Source: CAYSYM01 sp964435115
GTDB taxonomy: Bacteria > Chloroflexota > UBA6077 > CF-72
Assembly (NCBI GenBank): GCA_964435115.1
Contig: CAYSYM010000003.1
Coordinates: 1 to 64,000, forward strand
Direction of reading: 5' to 3'
Length of the DNA: 64,000 nucleotides
The number at the start of each line of letters is the position of its first letter. Position 1 is the first letter of the stretch. The notes beneath the pieces were generated by a model that was given only the letters and a program-made list of their open reading frames with translations, ran no database searches and was not told where the DNA came from. Position numbers and translations under genes: made by a program. Shown here piece by piece: positions 1 through 8,785 of the stretch.

Positions 1-22
1 CGCCGGGCGGCGCCGCCCGGCG
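1..22. repeat. Perfect 22-bp GC palindrome at window edge
   Basis: The first 22 bases read the same on both strands and would form a strong GC hairpin. It lies just upstream of the first gene. It may be the 3' hairpin of a gene outside the window, but no T-tract follows it. Confidence 0.5.
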
Positions 23-53
23 CTACCCTTCCGGAGGCGCACCAGCGATCCCC

Positions 54-1349
54 ATGGCGAGCGAGCCTGCGACTCCGCGCGTCCTCCTGCTCATGTCCGC
101 CCGGACCTACCGGGCCGAGGCGTTCCTCCAGGCCGCCTCGCGCCTGGGCGTCCAGGTCACGGTGGGCACGGAGCGGGAGCACGTGCTGACAGTGCCGGGC
201 TCCACCGTCGCGCTCGACTTCCGCCACCCGCGTCGCGCCAGGCAGCAGGTGCTGGAGTTCGCACGCAGCTACCCGGTCCAAGCCGTAGTTGGCGTCGACG
301 ACGACACGACCCTCCTCGCGGCGCACGCCGCCGAGGCGCTGGGGCTGCCACACAACTCCGTGGAGTCGGTCCAGGCTGCACGCTACAAGGATGTCATGCG
401 GCTGGTGCTCTCCGAGACCGACCTCCTCTCGCCCCGGTTCGAGCTCGTCGGGCTCGATGCGGACCCTCGCCCGCTCGCCCCGCGGCTGGCCTACCCGTGC
501 GTCCTCAAGCCGCTCTCGCTGGCGGGGAGCCGCGGCGTGGTCCGCGCGAATGACCCGCGCGAGTTCGAGGTGGCCTTCCGCGAGGTGGCCTCCATCCTGG
601 CCGAGTCCGACCTCGACCCGGATGATCCCGGCGCCCGGCAGCTTCTCGTGGAGCGCTTCATCCCCGGCCGGGAATTCGCCCTCGAAGGTCTGCTCGTCGG
701 CGGCAACCTGACCGTGCTGGCGCTCTTCGACAAGCCCGACCCGCTCGACGGCCCCTACTTCGAGGAGACCATCTACGTCACGCCGTCACGCCTGCCGGCG
801 AGCGCGCAGGCGCGCATTGCGGAGAGCGTGGCCGACGCCGCGGCGGCGCTCGGGCTGCGAGAAGGCCCCGTCCACGCGGAGGTGCGGCTGAACGAGCAGG
901 GACCCTGGGTGATCGAAGTCGCCGCCCGCTCCGTCGGCGGCCTCTGCTCCGGCGCGCTGCGGTTCGATGTCGACCTTTCCCTTGAGGAGGTCATCCTGCG
1001 CCACGCCGCCCGGCTCGGGCTCCCCCCGCTCGAGCGCGAGCGGCGCGCCGCCGGCGTAATGATGATCCCTATCCCCGGCGCGGGCACGCTCTACGACGTG
1101 CACGGGCTCGAGGAGGCACGGGCCGTGCCGGGCGTCGAGCAGGTGGTCATCAGCATCCCCCGTGGCCAGGCGGTGGTGCCCCTGCCACGGGGCTCGAGGT
1201 ACCTGGGATTCATCTTCTCCCGCGCTGAGACGCCGGCCGCGGCCGAAGCGGCCCTGCGGGCAGCACACGCGCGGCTGCGGTTCGACATTCGCGCGAACCT
1301 GCCGCCGGCCGGCAGCCGGCCAGCGGACACCGCGGCCTGCCTGCTCTGA
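54..1349 (+). CDS. ATP-grasp domain protein
   Basis: A 431-residue protein with ATP-grasp architecture. The N-terminal Rossmann-like part runs through about residue 95. The nucleotide-binding segment follows (YPCVLKPLSLAGSRGV near residue 145), and the metal-binding segment is near residue 280 (GPVHAEVRLNEQGPWVIEVA). ATP-grasp enzymes join a carboxylate to an amine or thiol through an acyl-phosphate. The C-terminal third resembles carboxylases and carbamoyl-phosphate-synthase-like ligases, but the substrate cannot be read from the sequence. The ATG at 54 is used; a GGAGG at 33-37 lies rather far upstream. The gene stands alone, convergent with the NfuA-like gene. Confidence 0.8.
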   Translation: MASEPATPRVLLLMSARTYRAEAFLQAASRLGVQVTVGTEREHVLTVPGSTVALDFRHPRRARQQVLEFARSYPVQAVVGVDDDTTLLAAHAAEALGLPHNSVESVQAARYKDVMRLVLSETDLLSPRFELVGLDADPRPLAPRLAYPCVLKPLSLAGSRGVVRANDPREFEVAFREVASILAESDLDPDDPGARQLLVERFIPGREFALEGLLVGGNLTVLALFDKPDPLDGPYFEETIYVTPSRLPASAQARIAESVADAAAALGLREGPVHAEVRLNEQGPWVIEVAARSVGGLCSGALRFDVDLSLEEVILRHAARLGLPPLERERRAAGVMMIPIPGAGTLYDVHGLEEARAVPGVEQVVISIPRGQAVVPLPRGSRYLGFIFSRAETPAAAEAALRAAHARLRFDIRANLPPAGSRPADTAACLL

Positions 1350-1477
1350 GCGCTCCACCCGGCGTTACGCCTACGGTGCGCCGGCGGACGTGTGGGGGCG
1401 GTGCCAGACAGCGGCGCGCCGAAGGATCCGTCTCAGGCGCGGCTGCTCAGCCGGGGCGGGATGTCCCCCGGGCTGCG

Positions 1478-2194
1478 CTACCCTTTCGCCGCCTGGGCGA
1501 ACGGGCTCTGCGCGTCCTTGGCCGAGGTGTAGTACGGGTTGCTGCCCGCCGCGTGGTCGGTTACATCCACGACCTGCCGGATCTGCGGCACCGCCTGCCG
1601 GATGAGCTGCTCCACGCCCTGCTTCAGCGTGACCGAGGCCAGGCTGCACCCGACGCAGCCCCCGCCCAGCTCGACGTAGGCCACGTCGTCCTTCACGTCG
1701 ATCAGGGTGGCGCGTCCGCCGTGGGTAGCGATGCCCGGGTTGATCTGCTGCTCGATCACGGCCTGGACCGTCGCCACCAGCGGGTGCGACAGGTCCAGGT
1801 CAGGGCGCGGCGCCGGCGGCGGCGCGGATGCCTCGGCCGGCCGGCGCGTGCCGGGTGGGTCCACCTTGAAGCCCGGCCGCAGCGGATCGTCGACGAAGTC
1901 CACCGTGGCCCCGTTCACCTCAGGCAGGCTCTGCATGTCGACCAGCACGGTGATTCCCCCGGCCTGGACCACGGCGTCGCCCGGCTGGGGCGTGGCCGAC
2001 GGTTCGAGCGCCATCCCGTAGGTCGGCGCGCCGAAGCCCGGGTTCTGGACGGAGATGCGCAGGGCGCCCCCTTCAGCGCGCGCCCCCAGCACCTCGAGCA
2101 GCTTCTGCTGGGCGGTCTCTGTCAAATGCACGACCGGCTGTTCTGCCTCGGCCCCACCTTCGCCCTGTTTGCTCCACTTCGGCCAGCTCACCAT
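1478..2194 (-). CDS. NfuA-like Fe-S cluster carrier (degenerate IscA domain plus NifU C-terminal domain)
   Basis: A 238-residue two-domain protein. Residues about 20-110 resemble the IscA/HesB fold but carry no cysteines, as is typical of the N-terminal domain of NfuA. Residues about 135-215 form a NifU C-terminal domain with the cluster-binding pair C180 and C183 (GGGCVGCSLASVTLKQG). NfuA-type proteins hold a [4Fe-4S] cluster across a dimer and pass it to apo-enzymes. A Pro/Ala-rich linker joins the domains. No suf or isc genes are adjacent. The Cys pair and domain order make the assignment firm; the client enzymes are unknown. Confidence 0.85.
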   Translation of the reverse strand: MVSWPKWSKQGEGGAEAEQPVVHLTETAQQKLLEVLGARAEGGALRISVQNPGFGAPTYGMALEPSATPQPGDAVVQAGGITVLVDMQSLPEVNGATVDFVDDPLRPGFKVDPPGTRRPAEASAPPPAPRPDLDLSHPLVATVQAVIEQQINPGIATHGGRATLIDVKDDVAYVELGGGCVGCSLASVTLKQGVEQLIRQAVPQIRQVVDVTDHAAGSNPYYTSAKDAQSPFAQAAKG

Positions 2195-2333
2195 GGCTCC
2201 TTCGCCTCTCAGCGTCCTGGTCCCTTAACCGAAGCTACGATGGGACCCACCCTGTGACCAGATCGCGCACCTGCGGGTTTCACCGTGGCTCTGGCCTAGA
2301 CTGTACCAGGCGCGCGCCACTCTGCCCAGGGCA

Positions 2334-2480
2334 GGGTGTCTCGGTATTCCCCATCCCCTGCCCCAGGGAAGGGGAGCGAGGTTCCCGCTGGGGGCTGACG
2401 CCCCCAGGCCCCCACGAGGACGGAGAACGGCTGGGCTCACCCAGAACTGGAAGATCCTGGTCGGGGGGTTGGGTATTGGG
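2334..2480 (+). repeat. Dispersed hairpin repeat, copy A
   Basis: About 130-150 bp that reappear, inverted and mostly conserved, at 12975-13128. The core contains a short GC hairpin (GCTGGGGGCTGACGCCCCCA). Conserved flanks include GGGTGT at one edge and CACGAGGACGGAG. It accounts for most of the 426-bp gap between the NfuA-like gene and the PIG-L gene. No coding potential is apparent. Confidence 0.75.
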
Positions 2481-2550
2481 GACTGGGAGCTGAGAGCGGA
2501 CGGCCCCTGGCTCCGTGAAGGCGAAGGGGCGCGTGCGCTCGCCGAGAACG

Positions 2551-2607
2551 GCACGGCCCGGGCGCCCCTCGGGGCTGGTCCAGCCGTGAGGGGCGCCCGG
2601 GCCGTGC
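2551..2607. repeat. Perfect 20-bp inverted repeat (hairpin) before the PIG-L gene
   Basis: Bases 2551-2570 are an exact reverse complement of 2588-2607. Between them lies a second small stem (GGCTGG/CCAGCC). The hairpin ends 13 bases before the ATG of the PIG-L gene, so as RNA it would sit next to that gene's ribosome site. Both flanking genes point away from it, so a simple terminator role is unlikely. Confidence 0.7.
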
Positions 2608-2620
2608 TATCGTCAGAGGC

Positions 2621-3580
2621 ATGATCGCGGCCGCGCCACGGCCAGCCACACCCAGTGGACACCCCGAGCTCGCTCCCTACGTGGCCGAGTCGGTCTGGCG
2701 GCGCGACCCTCGGGACGGCCCAACCCTGCTGGTGGTGTACGCCCACCCGGACGACGAGACGTTCGGTAGCGGCTACACGCTGGCCCGCTACGCGGGCGAG
2801 GGCGTGGCGGTGCACTACGCCTGCGCCACCCGCGGCGAGTGCGGGATCGCCAACCCAGGGCGGCTGGCGGGCCACGCGGATGCGGGGGCGCTGCGAACGG
2901 CCGAGCTGCTGTGCGCGGCGGACGCGCTGGGCCTCGCGTCGGTCCATTTCCTCGGCTACCGCGACTCTGGGATGCCCGGATCGCCAGACAACCGGCACCC
3001 CGACGCCTTCGCTCAGGCGCCGCTCGAGCGCGCCATTGGGCAAGTAACGGCGCTGGTCCGCGCCCTTCGGCCGCAGGTGGTGCTGACCTTCAACCCGTAC
3101 GGTGGCTACGGCCACCCGGACCACGTCAAGGCGCACCGCGTCGCGGTAGCGGCCTTCGGCGCCGCGGGGGATCCGGCCCAGTACCCGGAGCAGGTGGCGG
3201 CGGGTCTCACCCCCTGGTCGCCGCAAAAGCTCTACTACTCGACCTTCAGCCCTGGCGTGCTCAAGGTGAGCATCCCGCTCCTCCGCCTGCTGGGCCGAGA
3301 CCCCCGCCGCTTCGGCGAGAACCGTGACGTGGACCTCGTCGAGGCCGCCGCGCAGGTGACGCCCGTCACCACCGCCGTCGCGGCGGGCGCCTTCGCCGCG
3401 CAGAAGGAGCGCGCCATGCTCTGCCACCGCAGCCAGCTCGGCGGCCTGGCCTGGCTGCTTCACCTCCCCGCGCCGATCCGCCGCCTCCTCGCCACCGAGC
3501 ACTACACGCGCGTGGTGCCCCCGTGGGACGGAAGCGGGCGACGGGAACGAGACCTCTTCGCTGGCGTCTCCCGGGGGTGA
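2621..3580 (+). CDS. PIG-L (LmbE) family deacetylase
   Basis: A 319-residue protein of the zinc-dependent PIG-L/LmbE family, which removes acetyl groups from N-acetylglucosamine-type substrates (e.g. MshB in mycothiol synthesis). The first zinc motif AHPDDE gives ligands H42 and D45 (with catalytic D44), and the second, GHPDH, gives H168. The C-terminus has the family's extended region around the substrate pocket. The substrate is not determined: bacillithiol- or mycothiol-type precursors and cell-wall or glycolipid sugars are all possible. The ribosome site is weak and follows the hairpin at 2551-2607. The gene is convergent with the GNAT gene two bases downstream. Confidence 0.85.
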   Translation: MIAAAPRPATPSGHPELAPYVAESVWRRDPRDGPTLLVVYAHPDDETFGSGYTLARYAGEGVAVHYACATRGECGIANPGRLAGHADAGALRTAELLCAADALGLASVHFLGYRDSGMPGSPDNRHPDAFAQAPLERAIGQVTALVRALRPQVVLTFNPYGGYGHPDHVKAHRVAVAAFGAAGDPAQYPEQVAAGLTPWSPQKLYYSTFSPGVLKVSIPLLRLLGRDPRRFGENRDVDLVEAAAQVTPVTTAVAAGAFAAQKERAMLCHRSQLGGLAWLLHLPAPIRRLLATEHYTRVVPPWDGSGRRERDLFAGVSRG

Positions 3581-3582
3581 GC

Positions 3583-4032
3583 TCAGGGCCGCACCGGGGC
3601 GCGGCGCATCACCAGGATCCGGGCGCCGTCGCGGCGCAGGAAGACGAAGAGCCGGGCCAGGAGCGCCATCCGACGGAAGTAGGGCGGCAGGTCGCGCCAG
3701 CCCACCGTCCTGAACCCGAAGCGCTGGTAGTACTCCTCGAGCGTGCTCCGGCACATCAGGTAGAGCGGCCCCGGCTCGCGCGCGAGGAGCGCCTGGACGA
3801 TCCGCGTGCCAATCATCTGGCCCTGGCGATCGGGCACGACGGCGAGGGAGGCAAGCTCGCGGCTGCCGTGGCCGTGCGGCTTGACCTGCCCCACTCCGAC
3901 GATCCTGCCGTCGTCCATCGCCACGACGAAGCGCCGCCAGCTCAACCCGAAGGGGTTGATGCGGGCAGCGCGCACGATCGCCCTGATTGCCGGCTCGTCC
4001 GCCTCCACCGCGGATCTGACTACCAGGGGCAT
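3583..4032 (-). CDS. GNAT family N-acetyltransferase
   Basis: A 149-residue GNAT domain. The ATG at 4032 was chosen because the conserved beta1 strand begins at once (MPLVVRSAVEADEPAIRAI). The acetyl-CoA loop is the RQGQMIGT segment, and the late helix YYQRFGFRTVG is typical of the fold. The frame stays open further upstream, but that part overlaps the metalloprotease gene and looks non-genic. The substrate is unknown. It is last in a minus-strand run xerD-PNP-protease-GNAT with short gaps (17 bp to the protease stop), so co-transcription is plausible. Confidence 0.8.
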   Translation of the reverse strand: MPLVVRSAVEADEPAIRAIVRAARINPFGLSWRRFVVAMDDGRIVGVGQVKPHGHGSRELASLAVVPDRQGQMIGTRIVQALLAREPGPLYLMCRSTLEEYYQRFGFRTVGWRDLPPYFRRMALLARLFVFLRRDGARILVMRRAPVRP

Positions 4033-4049
4033 GGCCGGGCGTCTCCGGG

Positions 4050-6017
4050 CTACCGCCCGTCCGCGCTGCCGAGGTCCTCCAGCAGGTAGCTGCCGGGCTG
4101 GAGCGTCCGGGGCGCCGTCGGCGCGACGACCAGCACGGCGCGCTCGTCCGTGGCGTCGAGCCGGAACGTCGCACCGCCGTCCGCGTCGATGGGCACGGCG
4201 TCCACCGCGACGCCCTGGCGGGTCCACCGCACCAGCCGGAGCTGCCATCGCTGGGGCAGCGGGGCGTCCACACGCAGCCACCCGTCCGCCTCCCACACGC
4301 CTTCGGCCGAGGCGTCATCCGCCAGGCCGAGCTCGGGGATCCAGAAATCGTCCAGCGCGAATCCCCGCGCGCTGTAGCCCTGGTCGGTGAGGTACTCGAA
4401 GCGCAGCAGGACCTCCGCACCGGCAAACGGCGAGAGGTCCACCTCTTCCTCCACCCAGCGCGGCTCGGCCCCACCGCCGCTCACCCCGGTCCAGCCCACG
4501 CCGTAGCCGTTGCCCATCGCCTCGTCTGAGCCGGTGTACCGCCCTGGCAGAGTGCGCCAGGTCGCGCCTCCATCGCTCGAGGCGACCAGGTAGACGTAGT
4601 CGTACTGCTCCTCCAGGTCATACCAGACCTGGAACCGGGCGGAGGCGCGATCCAGGCCGCCGAGGTCGATCCGCCGCGTGAGCGTGCTGTCCAAGCTGTC
4701 GCTCCGGTTGCTCCACCAGACGGTAGCCGCGGCGTCGCCCGTGCCCACGAGCGGCACGGCGGCCGCCCCGGTGAACCTGAACGGGCCGCCCCCCGGCGGC
4801 AGCTCCAGGTAGTTCGCGGCGTACTGGGGGACCAGCCCCTGCACGCGGCCGCCCCGCGCGAGGGTGGCCGTGACGCTCACGCGCACCTCGGCGTCGGGGT
4901 ACGCGTACCGGCCGTCGTCGAGAGCCGGGTCGTCGAGCAGGTTCGCGACGGTCCAGTCGGCGAACAGGCGGTCGAACCCCTGACCACCGGCCTGCCGCTC
5001 GAGGAACCGCTGGAAGAGCTCCTCTCCCCTGGCACAGGTCTCCAGCAGGCCGGGCAGACCTGACGGTCCGCCGGCGCGACCGGTGACGTAGCTCCAGAAG
5101 AGGTAAGAGGCTTCGTAGTGCCGGGCCAGCTCAGAGGGCTGGTTCGACCAGGCGTTGAGCTGGACGTCGGGCCGCGCCGAGAAGCTGGCCAGGGTCGCGC
5201 CGCGGTAGCCGGCCAGCCGCGAGGCGAGCTCGGCCGCGCCCTCGTCGACCCAGGTCTCCTGGACCGGGCAGCGCGCGAAGGAGAGGAGGTGCTCGAACTC
5301 GTGCGCGATCGTCGCGTCGAATGCGCCTGTCCCGGGCCGCAGCGCGTTGAGGTTGACGTAGATGATGTCGCGCTCGTTCGAGCGCGGGCTGGCGGCGCGC
5401 GGGGAAGTATCGGCGCCGGAGAAGTAGGCCGCGACGCCGGGCACGTCGCCGAGCAGGAAGGCGATACGCGGGTCGCCGTCGATGCCTGGCTGGGGCTCCG
5501 AGCCGAAGTACTGGCGCAGGGTCGGGTAGGTGCGCGCCTCGAACACCGCGGCCGAGCGCTCCACGTCGGCCCGCGGCGCCCGCGCCAGCAGGTCGTCCTG
5601 CACGTACCAGTAGGCGCGCTCGGTCGCGAGCTGCACCGTCGCCCGCGCCTTGAAGGTGCGCGCTGCGCGCTGGTCGACGATCCAGAACTCGGCTCCCTCG
5701 CCTACCTGCCGGGGCGCTACGCTGGGGCGCGCGGCCGCAAGGGCGTCGGCTGGCACGCCGCGGAGCCTCATCGCCAGGCCCAGGGGATCGCGCGGCGGGA
5801 GCGGGGTCGCCCTGAGCTGCTCCAGCAGACGCTCCGGCGACGCCTCTGGCTGCGCCCCGGCAGGCGCGGCGGCCAGGACGACGAGCGCGGTCGCCAGCGC
5901 CAGCACCGGGAGGACGCGCCCCACCCGCCGGAGCGCGCTGGCTGCCGTGTCGCCCAACCCGGCGCGGTCCTCGCCTGGACGGGTCTGCGCCACACGTCGG
6001 CTCATGGGCTCGGCCAC
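4050..6017 (-). CDS. Secreted zinc metalloprotease with HExxH motif
   Basis: A 655-residue exported protein. A hydrophobic signal segment spans about residues 32-55 and ends near AGA. HEFEH at 239-243 with WVDEG at 256-260 supplies the two His ligands, the catalytic Glu and a likely third ligand, E259. This resembles gluzincins and the immune inhibitor A (M6)-like group. The C-terminal half (about 400-600) looks like beta-sandwich carbohydrate- or protein-binding modules rich in aromatic residues. It probably acts outside the membrane on proteins or peptides. It sits between PNP and GNAT genes with small gaps, so expression may be shared though function is not. Confidence 0.8.
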   Translation of the reverse strand: MAEPMSRRVAQTRPGEDRAGLGDTAASALRRVGRVLPVLALATALVVLAAAPAGAQPEASPERLLEQLRATPLPPRDPLGLAMRLRGVPADALAAARPSVAPRQVGEGAEFWIVDQRAARTFKARATVQLATERAYWYVQDDLLARAPRADVERSAAVFEARTYPTLRQYFGSEPQPGIDGDPRIAFLLGDVPGVAAYFSGADTSPRAASPRSNERDIIYVNLNALRPGTGAFDATIAHEFEHLLSFARCPVQETWVDEGAAELASRLAGYRGATLASFSARPDVQLNAWSNQPSELARHYEASYLFWSYVTGRAGGPSGLPGLLETCARGEELFQRFLERQAGGQGFDRLFADWTVANLLDDPALDDGRYAYPDAEVRVSVTATLARGGRVQGLVPQYAANYLELPPGGGPFRFTGAAAVPLVGTGDAAATVWWSNRSDSLDSTLTRRIDLGGLDRASARFQVWYDLEEQYDYVYLVASSDGGATWRTLPGRYTGSDEAMGNGYGVGWTGVSGGGAEPRWVEEEVDLSPFAGAEVLLRFEYLTDQGYSARGFALDDFWIPELGLADDASAEGVWEADGWLRVDAPLPQRWQLRLVRWTRQGVAVDAVPIDADGGATFRLDATDERAVLVVAPTAPRTLQPGSYLLEDLGSADGR

Positions 6018-6040
6018 CGGGTGCAGGGCGTGCGCCGCGC

Positions 6041-6889
6041 TCAGCGGAGGCCCGCCAGCACCCCCTTGACCAGCGTCACGAGGCGTGGCTTGATGCGTTC
6101 AGCAGCCGCCAGGACCTCTGCGTGCGAGATCTGGCGGCTGGCGCCTTTGCCCACGGCCATGTCGGTGATCGCCGAGATCCCGAGCACCCGCATCTGCTCG
6201 TGGCGCGCCACCAGGACCTCCGGGACCGTCGACATGCCCACGGCGTCGGCCCCGCCGTGCTGCAGGAAGCGGATCTCGGCCAGCGTCTCGTAGGCCGGGC
6301 CGCCCACCAGGGCGTACACCCCTTCCCGCAACGGGAGCCCATGCGCTTCCGCCACGCGGTGGGCGAGCGCACGGAGCGCAGCATCGTACGCACCCAGCAT
6401 GTCCAGGAAGCGTACGCCGAGCGCCGGCTCGTGGACGCCGCGGAGCGGGCTGAGCCCAGCCATACCTAGCAGGTTCAGGTGGTCGGACAGCACCATCAGG
6501 TCGCCCGTCTGGAACGCCTCGTTCAAGCCGCCGGCCGCGTTGGTGACGATGAGCGTCGTTGCCCCGAGGCGGCGCATGACACGGACGGGGAACGTCACGT
6601 CCTGGAGGCTGTAACCCTCGTAGAAGTGCAGCCGTCCACGCATCGCGACGACCGGGACGCCCTCCACCGAGCCGAGGACCAGCTCGCCCGCGTGTCCTTC
6701 CACGGTAGGGGCCGGGAAGTAGGGGATCTCGGGGTACGGGACGACGGTCGGCGCGGCGACCTCGTCGGCCAGGTCGCCCAGGCCCGAGCCGAGGATGAGC
6801 GCGACGTGCGGGGGAGCGCCACCGCGCGCTCGGACGGCAGCAGCCGCCTCCGTCACTCGGGCGGCAGTGCCCTGCTCGGCCCCGTGCAC
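6041..6889 (-). CDS. Purine nucleoside phosphorylase (trimeric, PNP-I type)
   Basis: A 282-residue enzyme that cleaves purine (deoxy)ribonucleosides with phosphate. Visible signatures are the phosphate loop GSGLG (35-39), RGRLHFYEG, TNAAGGLN and GADAVGMSTVPEVLVARH, plus base-contacting E201. Position 243 is Asp (AITDMAVG), where 6-oxopurine-specific members have Asn. That residue sets base specificity, so adenine-type nucleosides may be accepted. The start is GTG at 6889, 10 bp after xerD. The xerD-PNP adjacency recalls the ripX-drm-pupG order of Bacillus. The family call is firm; the substrate preference is inferred. Confidence 0.9.
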   Translation of the reverse strand: MHGAEQGTAARVTEAAAAVRARGGAPPHVALILGSGLGDLADEVAAPTVVPYPEIPYFPAPTVEGHAGELVLGSVEGVPVVAMRGRLHFYEGYSLQDVTFPVRVMRRLGATTLIVTNAAGGLNEAFQTGDLMVLSDHLNLLGMAGLSPLRGVHEPALGVRFLDMLGAYDAALRALAHRVAEAHGLPLREGVYALVGGPAYETLAEIRFLQHGGADAVGMSTVPEVLVARHEQMRVLGISAITDMAVGKGASRQISHAEVLAAAERIKPRLVTLVKGVLAGLR

Positions 6890-6898
6890 GCCGGGATG

Positions 6899-7855
6899 TT
6901 AGCGTCCCGGCCCTCCGGAGACGAGGAGAGCCGACCCGTCGTGACGCGGCCGAGGCGTCTCCGTGGGAGGCTGGACCGTCTGCGCCCGGGCCGCCTGGGC
7001 GTAGATCTGCGTGGTAGAGATGCTCGCGTGCCCCAGCAGCCGCCGCAGCTGCTCCAGCGCCAACCCCCCGTCCACCTTGTGCGTGGCGAACGAATGGCGG
7101 AGCGTGTGGGGGGTGACTTCGATGGGCAGGCCGGATTCCCTGACCAGCTCCTTCATGATCAGCCAGAACCCCTGGCGGGTGAGACGCTGCCCGCGGTGGT
7201 TGAGGAACAGCGCCGTCTGGGTCGGATCACGCCGCGTCAGGGAGGGCCAGGCGCGCAGTGTGTAGGTCCGAACCGCGGCCGTCGTCACCGGATCCAGCGG
7301 GAGCACCCGCTCGCGGCCGCCACGGCCGACCACACGCACCGTGCCATCCGCCAGGTTCACGTCCGCGGTGCCCAGCATCACCAGCTCGCTCACACGCATG
7401 CCGGTGGCGTAGAGCAGGCGCAGCATCGCCGTGTCGCGGAACGCCTCCGGCGTCTCCTTGCGCTGGGCCTGCTCGACCAGGGCATTCACGTCGGCGGCGC
7501 TGATGGCGCGCGGGGGTGCCTTCTTCACTTCGGGCGCGTCGAGCCCCGCGGTAGGATCGGCCGCCACCTCGCCCGCGCGCCAGAGGTAGTGGAAGAAGGA
7601 CTTGAGGGCGGCGACCTTGCGGGCGACGGTCGCCGGCGCATACCCCCGCTCGTGCAGCCACAGGAAGTAGCCCGCCAGCCGTTCGCGGTCGACCATGCCG
7701 AGTGGAATAGAGCTCCCCGAGCCCGCGCGCGCCGCCTCGGCGGCCAGGAAGTCGGCGAACTGCGCTAGGTCGTTGCGGTAGGCCGAGACGGTGTTGGCGG
7801 CGAGGCCGCGTTCGCTCACCACGTGGGCGAGGAACGCCTCGATGCGGTCGTTCAT
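6899..7855 (-). CDS. xerD: Tyrosine recombinase XerC/XerD
   Basis: A 318-residue site-specific recombinase. An N-terminal SAM-like DNA-binding domain (residues 1-90) precedes the catalytic domain. Its residues are visible: the Arg in ATGMRVSEL, HTLRHSFATH, and the LGH...Tyr nucleophile segment LGHASISTTQIYAQ. Xer proteins resolve chromosome dimers at dif. Length and the neighbouring PNP gene match the chromosomal Xer locus rather than a phage integrase, and no attachment repeats flank it. The C-terminal tail of about 25 residues after the Tyr is longer than usual and low in conservation. Whether it is XerC or XerD is undetermined; xerD is the better guess. Confidence 0.85.
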   Translation of the reverse strand: MNDRIEAFLAHVVSERGLAANTVSAYRNDLAQFADFLAAEAARAGSGSSIPLGMVDRERLAGYFLWLHERGYAPATVARKVAALKSFFHYLWRAGEVAADPTAGLDAPEVKKAPPRAISAADVNALVEQAQRKETPEAFRDTAMLRLLYATGMRVSELVMLGTADVNLADGTVRVVGRGGRERVLPLDPVTTAAVRTYTLRAWPSLTRRDPTQTALFLNHRGQRLTRQGFWLIMKELVRESGLPIEVTPHTLRHSFATHKVDGGLALEQLRRLLGHASISTTQIYAQAARAQTVQPPTETPRPRHDGSALLVSGGPGR

Positions 7856-8062
7856 GGACAGTGGCAGCTCCAGTTCAAGGTGGACGGCGCGGCGTGCTGC
7901 GCCGGGCAGCGCGGCGTGCCGGAGGGTTCAGCCAGGCGACCGCCGGAGCAGCGCCGGGGCCCGGGCACCTGCACCCGGCCCCCGGCCTCGCCCGGCACGC
8001 TCGCTCCCCAGAACGACGTGGAACGTGGCGCCCGAGTGGTGGCGGAGCGGGCGCGTGGCCGG

Positions 8063-8722
8063 TCAGCGGGGGCCGCGTGGGCCGCTCCTGGACCCAGCAG
8101 GGCCCGAGGGGCGCGGCCCACGCCGGCCTGGAGCCGCGCGGCGGCCAGCGGGCGGCTGCGGCCCGGAAGGCCGGGCAGCCGGCGGCCGAGGGCCGCGTGC
8201 CTGGCCGGGCCGCTCGCCCATCCGGCGTGCCTGGCGGACGTGCTCCTGGTCCCACCGCCAGATCGTCCAGTAGTGCGGGCGGCGGTATTCCTCGCCCTCC
8301 ACGTAGAAGCCCGGGGTGGCGCCGAAGATCTCCTGCCACTCACGCGCGTCACGCCGGACCTTGACCTGCGCCGCCGCCGGCGTGAAGGAGCCCAGGACCT
8401 GGTCGAGCAGGTAGCGCACCACGCCCACCTGCGGCTCCTCGCCCGCGGTCCCCATGTCGCGAATCGAGAGCGTCTCGTCGACGCGCAGGTGGTACTCGAC
8501 GAACCCGGCGATGTCCCACGCCCGCGCCTGGCGGTCGTACCGCTCGAGGACCAGGAGATCGCCGCGCGTGGCGGCGCCGCGGTAGCTCTCACGCCGGCCG
8601 CCTCGCTCCGGCTTGACCAGCGTCGCGCCGATCGCCGCGCGCAGCCTCGCCTCGTCTTCCAGCCGTGCAGGACGGACGCGGTACGCCAGTCGGGCCTCTT
8701 CCACCCAGGACTCCGCCTCCAA
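8063..8722 (-). CDS. GNAT-like protein with Pro/Arg-rich tail
   Basis: A 219-residue protein. Residues 1-165 have the strand pattern of a GNAT acetyltransferase: VRPARLEDEARLRAAI at the start, FVEYHLRVDETLSIRDMG in the middle, then a helix and a YVEGEEYRRPHYWTIWRWD segment. No clear acetyl-CoA loop is seen, so activity is uncertain. From about residue 166 the sequence is almost only Pro, Arg, Gly and Ala, probably a disordered, possibly nucleic-acid-binding tail, or an open frame extended through GC-rich DNA. A 207-bp gap separates it from xerD. Function is not assigned. Confidence 0.6.
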   Translation of the reverse strand: MEAESWVEEARLAYRVRPARLEDEARLRAAIGATLVKPERGGRRESYRGAATRGDLLVLERYDRQARAWDIAGFVEYHLRVDETLSIRDMGTAGEEPQVGVVRYLLDQVLGSFTPAAAQVKVRRDAREWQEIFGATPGFYVEGEEYRRPHYWTIWRWDQEHVRQARRMGERPGQARGPRPPAARPSGPQPPAGRRAAPGRRGPRPSGPAGSRSGPRGPR

Positions 8723-8785
8723 GCGTAGTGGGGGCTCAGACGCAAGGACAAGCGCTCGACCGACACCCGCAGGCCTCTCGCGGCG

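Noticed and set aside
2225..4474. Long minus-strand open frame over the PIG-L and GNAT genes
   Set aside because: Composition is Arg/Ser/Pro-rich and it lies antisense to a clear PIG-L gene; typical of GC-rich shadow frames.
5118..7768. Long plus-strand open frames opposite the metalloprotease, PNP and xerD
   Set aside because: All are antisense to genes with catalytic motifs; no family features.
6899..7855. Integrase of a mobile element
   Set aside because: The recombinase sits in a chromosomal xerD-PNP context, no tRNA or att repeats flank it, and no phage or element genes are nearby.
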